DNA from: Bacteroidota bacterium
GTDB lineage: Bacteria > Bacteroidota > Ignavibacteria > SZUA-365 > JAADGX01
NCBI GenBank assembly: GCA_027021285.1
Contig: JALUUP010000466.1
Coordinates: forward strand, 1 to 6,954
Length of the DNA: 6,954 nucleotides
Direction of reading: 5' to 3'
Shown: in pieces, positions 1 through 4,576 of the stretch
How positions within the stretch are numbered: position 1 is the first letter of the stretch
Layout of the letters: each line of letters starts with the position of its first letter
Translations under genes and position numbers: made by a program
Notes under the pieces: generated by a model
What the model saw: the letters and a program-made list of their open reading frames with translations, nothing else
What the model was told of the DNA's origin: nothing
Databases searched by the model: none

Positions 1-1794
1 AAACTCATCACGGATTCGGATCTGATCGCCGCTTCGCACAAGGAACCCCGCCGACAGCGCTTCGGCAACGTCATCCCACCGAAACTCCACCCCGACGAGT
101 TCCGTTAACACCCGGAAAGGAATCCCGGACTCGGTGAGCGCGACAAGGCGCACGTACTCGCGCGCTGTATCATGTATTTCATCCCAGGCCTCACGCAACT
201 CTTGAAGAATGACATCGGCGACATGATCCGCGCGCCCCGGATCTGAAACCACCCATTTCCCATCCTCGACCTGTAGCAGACGGTTTTCGAACAACTGTCG
301 TATTATCAAGAACAACCGCCCGGGCAAACCGGCGGAACGAGAGGCCAGGTATTCCGTTGTTTTTTCATCGACTTCGCCGTGAAAGACGGTTGAAATCACG
401 CGCTCCACCTGGGCCATCGACAGTGGTCGCAAACGGATATCGACAATGTACTCAGATCGATCGTCCTTCGTGGTTCGATACGACAATACCATCTTTGGCC
501 ATGAGTCCGATTCCGCCGCCATTCGCGCCAGAAGCGACAGCCCTTCCCTTTGCACATTCGGAAGATCGTCCGCGTCATCGATGAACACGATAAAATGCCT
601 GCCCGCCGCCACGGTCGTCAATCGCTCGGCAATGTCCGCATCCGTTGAATCGATCTTTATTTCCGTACCATCAACCATTCCTGAAGATGCAATCCCGGCA
701 AGAACCGCTTTGCGTTCGATGTAGGCCAACAACGATCGCTGTCCGGAAGCCGCGAACTCCTTCGGTCGCACATCCACGGGAATCAGGCCTTCGACCTGGG
801 CGATGACCCTGGCCTCGCGCACTAATTCACTGCGACCGGAACCCGGTTCCCCCACGATTCGCAACACGCTCGTTGATACTTCTTTCAGGAAATCCCGGAT
901 CGTTTTCATTTCCGCCTCGCGGAACTGCAAGGGTATCGAAAACCTGGGTTGAGGCGACGCGACGCTCGCTCCCCCGACCGCCTCCATTGCCGATGCCGGG
1001 CGCGCAGACGGGTCTTTCGACAGCAACCGGAGAATGCGCCGCGCAGTATCCCGGTTTATTTCTGGATTGATTTCCGAAGGAGAAACTGGACGTTCGGACA
1101 GATGGGCGCGTACAAGCCCGGCGGCGGAATCAGATGCAAACGGCAGCCTGCCCGTGAGCAGCTCATACCACACGCATCCAAAAGCGTACAGATCGCTGGC
1201 GGCAGAGGGTGGATCACCTCGGAACAGCTCTGGCGCCATGTACGCGGGGCTGCCACCCGGAGCCAACGACGCTGTATCTCGGATCGAGGTCAATCCGAAA
1301 TCGATGAGCTTAACCACTTCCCCGCCCGGTTTACCAATGATGATAATGTTCGCGGGCTTGATGTCCCCATGCACCGCGCCGTGTTCGTGCAGGTAGTCCA
1401 GGCCTGTCGCGATCTGCTCGAGTACTCCCGCAACACGGTCCCGGTGCTTTGATACCCAGGAGAAGACATCCGTACCGACAAGAAGTTCCTCGGTAAAGTA
1501 CACAGCATCGTTTTCCAGCAACCCGAGGTCATAGACTTCAGCCAGGGCTGGATGATGAAGCTGGAAAAGCATACGGAATTCCATTTGCGCCCTGTGAAAC
1601 GCGTTCTCCCCGGCTTCCCTGAACAGCTTGATCGCCACGTCGCGATTCAATTCAGAATCGTGGGCCCGCAAAACGATTTTGTCGGTTCCCTTCCCGATTA
1701 CACTGTCCGGGACGTATCTCGGTGGAAGCTTCACATGTTTCAACATGTCTCCATCGCCTTCGGAAGGGGAATATGTCGGCTGATCTTTTTGCAT
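1..1794 (-). CDS. Serine/threonine protein kinase fused to a STAND/AAA_16-type ATPase (C-terminus beyond the left edge)
   Basis: The frame is open from an ATG at 1794 to the first base of the window (598 codons, no stop). An in-frame TGA lies five codons upstream of that ATG. Residues about 27-275 form a Hanks-type kinase: glycine loop GKGTDKIV (34-41), VAIK lysine 56, probable helix-C Glu72, catalytic loop HGDIKPAN (142-149, Asp144), DFG (165-167), APE (187-189), SDLYAFG (200-206) and the late Arg265. All catalytic residues are present, but HRD is HGD, so it is a non-RD kinase. Residues about 290-500 look like a STAND/AAA_16 ATPase: P-loop GEPGSGRS (315-322, Arg where Lys is usual), Walker B IVFIDDADD (402-410) and a sensor-like SYR (438-440). 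Residues about 535-598 resemble the winged-helix part of such proteins. By family knowledge the missing C-terminus often carries TPR, GAF or output domains. No signal peptide or membrane segment is visible, so it is probably a cytoplasmic signalling protein. The start is uncertain: neither ATG 1794 nor Met17 (1746) has a textbook ribosome site, although GGAG and GAAGG precede Met17. Confidence 0.93.
   Translation of the reverse strand, partial: MQKDQPTYSPSEGDGDMLKHVKLPPRYVPDSVIGKGTDKIVLRAHDSELNRDVAIKLFREAGENAFHRAQMEFRMLFQLHHPALAEVYDLGLLENDAVYFTEELLVGTDVFSWVSKHRDRVAGVLEQIATGLDYLHEHGAVHGDIKPANIIIIGKPGGEVVKLIDFGLTSIRDTASLAPGGSPAYMAPELFRGDPPSAASDLYAFGCVWYELLTGRLPFASDSAAGLVRAHLSERPVSPSEINPEINRDTARRILRLLSKDPSARPASAMEAVGGASVASPQPRFSIPLQFREAEMKTIRDFLKEVSTSVLRIVGEPGSGRSELVREARVIAQVEGLIPVDVRPKEFAASGQRSLLAYIERKAVLAGIASSGMVDGTEIKIDSTDADIAERLTTVAAGRHFIVFIDDADDLPNVQREGLSLLARMAAESDSWPKMVLSYRTTKDDRSEYIVDIRLRPLSMAQVERVISTVFHGEVDEKTTEYLASRSAGLPGRLFLIIRQLFENRLLQVEDGKWVVSDPGRADHVADVILQELREAWDEIHDTAREYVRLVALTESGIPFRVLTELVGVEFRWDDVAEALSAGFLVRSGDQIRIRDEF
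1733..1748. repeat. Perfect inverted repeat ACATGTT-TC-AACATGT
   Basis: Two 7-base arms are separated by 2 bases. The repeat lies in the first codons of the kinase gene and covers the alternative start codon Met17 (1746-1744 on the minus strand). As DNA it has the shape of a dimeric regulator site. As kinase mRNA it could fold into a 6-bp stem with a UGAA tetraloop, hiding that AUG. The repeat itself is seen directly; any function is inference, and a chance origin in coding sequence is possible. Confidence 0.4.
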
Positions 1795-1857
1795 GACGCC
1801 GGTACAAGGTCAAGTGAATTTACCAAACCTGCCAGGCAATTGAAACCACAAGCAGTT

Positions 1858-1880
1858 AAACATGGAAGGCGGGCATGTTT
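1858..1880. repeat. Inverted repeat AAACATG-9-CATGTTT
   Basis: Two perfect 7-base arms (1858-1864 and 1874-1880) flank a 9-base spacer. The site lies about 20 bp upstream of the candidate -35 box of the rightward promoter and 64 bp upstream of the kinase ATG. The arms share the half-site AACATG/CATGTT with the inverted repeat at 1733-1748. Its position suits an operator, but that is inference. Confidence 0.4.
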
Positions 1881-1900
1881 TCCGACTTCGATACCACCCC

Positions 1901-1929
1901 TTGCGTTCGCTAGATCAATCCATTATATT
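1901..1929 (+). promoter_or_regulatory. Candidate sigma70-type promoter for the secreted-protein gene
   Basis: TTGCGT (1901-1906) is separated by exactly 17 bases from TATATT (1924-1929). Both boxes match the sigma70 consensus at 4 of 6 positions (TTGACA, TATAAT). The predicted start near 1936 would give a leader of about 105 bases before the ATG at 2041. If the organism uses a Bacteroidota-style primary sigma factor (-7 TAnnTTTG), this prediction would weaken; that motif was not seen here. Confidence 0.5.
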
Positions 1930-1987
1930 CATTCAGCAGGATGTTCCATGCGTGGGTAGTGATATCTTCACGCAATACGCTCTCTCC

Positions 1988-2018
1988 TCAAGAAAATTAG
2001 TTTTATTTCAAGATAATT
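1988..2018 (+). repeat. Direct repeat TCAAGAAAATT / TCAAGATAATT, 20-bp period
   Basis: The copies at 1988-1998 and 2008-2018 agree at 10 of 11 positions and start exactly 20 bp apart, about two helical turns. They lie in the predicted 5' leader of the secreted-protein gene, just upstream of its ribosome site. They could be tandem regulator sites or simply AT-rich sequence; the function is unknown. Confidence 0.35.
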
Positions 2019-2031
2019 CCGGAAACAGCAT

Positions 2032-2037
2032 GGAGGA
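2032..2037 (+). promoter_or_regulatory. Ribosome binding site GGAGGA
   Basis: A near-perfect Shine-Dalgarno sequence ends 3 bases before the ATG at 2041. It is the clearest ribosome site in the window and supports that start, which is also followed directly by a signal peptide. The spacing is slightly short. Confidence 0.75.
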
Positions 2038-2040
2038 AGC

Positions 2041-3537
2041 ATGAATACTGTTAAGACATTGACCGGGATATGCATTGCTGTTGTTCTCGCGCTATCCCCG
2101 ATTCTGGTATTCGCTACCGGTGGAGGGATCAGTTTCGACAGTCAGACGATGGTCATCACAAAAGTCGTCGGTGAAGAAGTCGAATTAACGCTGACCGCCC
2201 GAGACAAGAACAGTAACATCATACGCGGATGGAACACGGTGGGAACCGATATTACGCTTACGGTAAAAGGCTCGACAGCGGAGAACGACAATAATCCCAA
2301 AACCGTAACCAAGATTTTCGATATCAACCACAATCTCCTTACCAGTACTGGTCCCGACACATGGATTCTTCCACGAGACGTCTTCGTGGACGGCGTAACC
2401 AAGATTTACTTCACCTCGACGAAAACGGACACGATGATCACCATCGAAGCAGTTCCAGGCGCACCAAGCGGCAAGAACGTATCCGAACCGATGACGTTCA
2501 TCGCGGGTGCCGTTCAGAATTTCCTCATGGAAGTGATTCCGCACCTAGCTCCTAAGACCGTTTACGTTTTGCGGAAATACGAGATCCGGGTGACACCGCG
2601 CGACGAATACGACAATGTCAACGCGGATGAAGAAGTCATCACCAAGTTTTCCGCCCGCTTCCCGGGCGAGTACACCGACCGCGGGCTTGGATCGGCCAAT
2701 ATTTTTGCGGGAAATCATTTCATCAAAGGAACGGTGACGTTCTTCCTTATTTCCACGATGGTGCGCACCGACCAGGAAATCATCGCTTACAAAAGCAGTG
2801 ATCCCAACGTACGCGGCACAACCGGGCAATACATCATTGCCGAACACGCACCGTACGCTTTCAGCCTGATTTCCCCTCCGGATAAGGACACAATTTTCAT
2901 TGATTACGCGGCGCAACAATTCGACCTGACATGGGAGAAGAAAACGCCGCCCGACCCGTTTACGAATATCAGTGTCGGCGGACAAATCTTGAGCGATGAC
3001 GTCCGCTACGAAGTCGTGTTCAGCACGCCGTTCGGTTCCCCTTTCCTCAACCTCGCCTCGAACGCCAGCTCCACGGAGGCAAAGTTGACCTTAAGCGGCA
3101 GCCAAATGGTGGACCTTATCACGAAGGCAACCGGCCTGTCGAATTCGGCCCAAGCCGAGGTGCTCTGGCACGCGAACGCTACCGACGGATTATTTACAAC
3201 CCGCTCTAATGAACAATGGACGCTTGTTATCATGAAGCGGGGAATTACGGATGTACCGGCATCTGAAACACCTCTTTCATTTGCGCTGGAGCAGAATTAT
3301 CCCAACCCGTTCAACCCGGCCACGACTATCCGTTTTTCCATTTCACGATCCACGTACGTAACATTGAAGGTCTACAACTTACTCGGTAAAGAAGTCGCGG
3401 TACTGCTCAGCGATGTAATCGATGCGGGGACGCATACGATCAAGTTCAACGCCTCTCGCTTGAAATCCGGCCTCTACATTTACAAGCTGACGGCCGGAAA
3501 CAAGAGTGCGGTTCGGACAATGACGCTGTTGAAGTAA
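2041..3537 (+). CDS. Secreted beta-sandwich protein with type IX secretion C-terminal sorting domain
   Basis: This complete 498-residue protein has a clear signal peptide: Lys5, a hydrophobic core at about 7-24, and likely cleavage after VFA at 25. Domain prediction is by eye. Residues about 28-137 and 157-267 look like immunoglobulin-like/invasin-type beta-sandwiches; the second has the phrase VTPRDEYDN (184-192). Residues about 272-398 resemble a fibronectin-III or SusE-like domain: the ISPPDKDT turn, FDLTWEK, VRYEVVFST and a late VLWHANATDG. Residues 416-498 are a T9SS type A sorting domain opening with LEQNYPNPFNP, followed by VYNLLGKEV, the KSGLYIYKL strand and VRTMTLLK. By family knowledge such proteins cross the inner membrane by Sec and the outer membrane by T9SS, then are released or attached to the surface. 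No catalytic motif is visible, so a binding, adhesive or structural role is more likely than an enzyme, but the true function is unknown. It has its own promoter, divergent from the kinase, and its own terminator, so it is probably monocistronic. Confidence 0.9.
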   Translation: MNTVKTLTGICIAVVLALSPILVFATGGGISFDSQTMVITKVVGEEVELTLTARDKNSNIIRGWNTVGTDITLTVKGSTAENDNNPKTVTKIFDINHNLLTSTGPDTWILPRDVFVDGVTKIYFTSTKTDTMITIEAVPGAPSGKNVSEPMTFIAGAVQNFLMEVIPHLAPKTVYVLRKYEIRVTPRDEYDNVNADEEVITKFSARFPGEYTDRGLGSANIFAGNHFIKGTVTFFLISTMVRTDQEIIAYKSSDPNVRGTTGQYIIAEHAPYAFSLISPPDKDTIFIDYAAQQFDLTWEKKTPPDPFTNISVGGQILSDDVRYEVVFSTPFGSPFLNLASNASSTEAKLTLSGSQMVDLITKATGLSNSAQAEVLWHANATDGLFTTRSNEQWTLVIMKRGITDVPASETPLSFALEQNYPNPFNPATTIRFSISRSTYVTLKVYNLLGKEVAVLLSDVIDAGTHTIKFNASRLKSGLYIYKLTAGNKSAVRTMTLLK

Positions 3538-3561
3538 ACGCGAACTACACTACGTCACGTG

Positions 3562-3590
3562 AAACGCCGGGGCTCCACTCCGGCGTTTTT
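3562..3590 (+). terminator. Rho-independent terminator
   Basis: AAACGCCGG (3562-3570) pairs perfectly with CCGGCGTTT (3580-3588) around a 9-base loop, and the right arm runs into TTTTT ending at 3590. It starts 24 bases after the TAA of the secreted-protein gene. Flanking GTGAAA (3559-3564) and TTTCAC (3592-3597) offer alternative outer pairing. It also lies just past the end of the leftward dehydrogenase-like gene, but on that strand the hairpin is followed by only three T residues, so action in both directions would be weaker. Confidence 0.85.
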
Positions 3591-3612
3591 CTTTCACCAA
3601 GAACGTACGATC

Positions 3613-4509
3613 TCATTTGAGCACGTATTCCAGCGCCTCGTGGAGCTCAGGAAAACGAAATGTGAACCCCGAGTCGTGAAGCTTGCCAGGCAGGACCCTG
3701 GCGCTGGAAAGAAGGGTTTCCTCCGCCATCTCACCGAACAAGATCTTCAGAAGCCATACCGGAACTGGAAACACTGCCGGCCTTCGGCACACCCTCGCGA
3801 GCGTGCGGGTGAATTCCGCGTTCGTAACCGGGTTCGGCGCAACCATGTTGACCGGACCGTCCACGTTTTCGTTTATCAGGCATAGGTGAAACGCCAGCAC
3901 AAGGTCGTCGATGCCGATCCAGCTCATGTACTGATCTCCGCTTCCGACCGTTCCTCCAATTCCGAGACGAAAAATCGGAAGCAACTTCGCAAGTGCTCCA
4001 CCACGCAGCGAGAGTACAACGCCCATTCTCGTTGTGACGACGCGAATTCCCTTTGCCGCCGCGGGTTTCGTAGCGTCCTCCCACTGCCTGCAAAGGTCCG
4101 CAAGAAAACCCGTTCCGCTTGGGCTATCCTCGTAGAGCACTTCGTTTCCTCTGTTCCCGTAATATCCGACAGCCGAGGCGCTGACAAAAACCCCGGGCGG
4201 TCGCTCCAGTCCGGCAATCGCATCGCTAAGTACGCGTGTGGCTTTTACCCGGCTTTCATGAAAGGCCGTTTTCTTTTTTACCGTCCAACGCCCTGCACCG
4301 AGGTTCACACCCGTGAGATGGACAACAGCGTCCAGACCTTCCAGCTTTCCCGTTTCAACGGTACCCGACGGGATATCCCAGTACACGGTTTGTTCGTCGC
4401 GAACACTTCTTTCCCGCATGAGCCGGGCAACCTCATATCCCTGTGAGCGAAGGAATGATACCAGCGCAGAGCCTATCAGCCCCGTTGAACCACTAACCAG
4501 TATCTTCAT
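3613..4509 (-). CDS. TIGR01777/YfcH-family atypical short-chain dehydrogenase-like epimerase protein
   Basis: This complete 298-residue protein has the usual length for the family. The N-terminus is a Rossmann fold with the nucleotide motif GSTGLIG (7-13). Family hallmarks follow in order: VVHLTGVNLGAGRW (62-75), SASAVGYYGNRG (110-121), a downstream GTGFLADLCRQWE (132-144), TTRMGVVLS (159-167) and YMSWIGIDDLV (194-204). The last part, about 245-292, matches the DUF1731 domain, with GEMAEETLLSSARVLPGKL (259-277). The classical YxxxK catalytic pair is not seen around YYG, as is normal for this atypical group. Relatives include E. coli YfcH and human SDR39U1; no physiological substrate is firmly known, so only an NAD(P)-binding oxidoreductase or epimerase-like role can be stated. 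It is probably cytoplasmic. The start at 4509 puts the Rossmann strand at residue 2, as expected, but its ribosome site is weak. It lies 67 bp downstream of the protease gene on the same strand and may be co-transcribed with it. Confidence 0.93.
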   Translation of the reverse strand: MKILVSGSTGLIGSALVSFLRSQGYEVARLMRERSVRDEQTVYWDIPSGTVETGKLEGLDAVVHLTGVNLGAGRWTVKKKTAFHESRVKATRVLSDAIAGLERPPGVFVSASAVGYYGNRGNEVLYEDSPSGTGFLADLCRQWEDATKPAAAKGIRVVTTRMGVVLSLRGGALAKLLPIFRLGIGGTVGSGDQYMSWIGIDDLVLAFHLCLINENVDGPVNMVAPNPVTNAEFTRTLARVCRRPAVFPVPVWLLKILFGEMAEETLLSSARVLPGKLHDSGFTFRFPELHEALEYVLK

Positions 4510-4539
4510 GGCTGATTCTTGCGCGTGTAACCGGTAGCC

Positions 4540-4568
4540 ACGGCAGCGTATTCACCTTGCTATGCCGT
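4540..4568 (-). other. Imperfect hairpin in the protease/dehydrogenase spacer
   Basis: ACGGCA (4540-4545) and TGCCGT (4563-4568) are complementary, with two more GC pairs possible across a small bulge. There is no T run on either strand, so it does not look like an ordinary terminator. It might be a weak attenuator or an mRNA end-protecting structure, or chance. Confidence 0.25.
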
Positions 4569-4576
4569 CATGAGAA

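Larger units (their letters stand above)
1795..2040. other. Divergent intergenic control region
   Basis: This 246-bp stretch separates the kinase gene (leftward) from the secreted-protein gene (rightward). Going right it holds a CATG-centred inverted repeat, a sigma70-like promoter, an AT-rich segment with a near-perfect direct repeat, and a strong ribosome site. No convincing promoter was found for the kinase. The best minus-strand candidate, TTTCAA-17-TAAATT, matches the consensus poorly and would start transcription very close to the ATG. No convincing protein-coding gene lies in it. Confidence 0.75.

Noticed and set aside
949..1452. 167-codon open frame on the plus strand, antisense to the kinase gene
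   Set aside because: Its composition is that of an antisense shadow, and the opposite strand encodes the conserved kinase motifs in this very interval.
1795..1850. Minus-strand promoter TTTCAA-17-TAAATT for the kinase
   Set aside because: It matches the sigma70 consensus poorly (3 of 6 and 4 of 6) and would start transcription only a few bases before the ATG, so it is not supported as a feature.
1862..2044. 60-codon open frame whose stop overlaps the ATG of the secreted-protein gene (ATGA)
   Set aside because: The overlap looks like translational coupling, but the frame starts upstream of the predicted promoter, lacks a ribosome site and resembles no known protein. It is probably chance.
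3559..3885. 108-codon plus-strand frame after the terminator
   Set aside because: It begins at the terminator and runs antisense to the DUF1731 end of the dehydrogenase-like gene. It has no ribosome site or domain.
4540..4568. Terminator between the protease and the dehydrogenase-like gene
   Set aside because: The hairpin is short and bulged, with a 13-17 base loop and no T run on the transcribed strand, so co-transcription remains possible.
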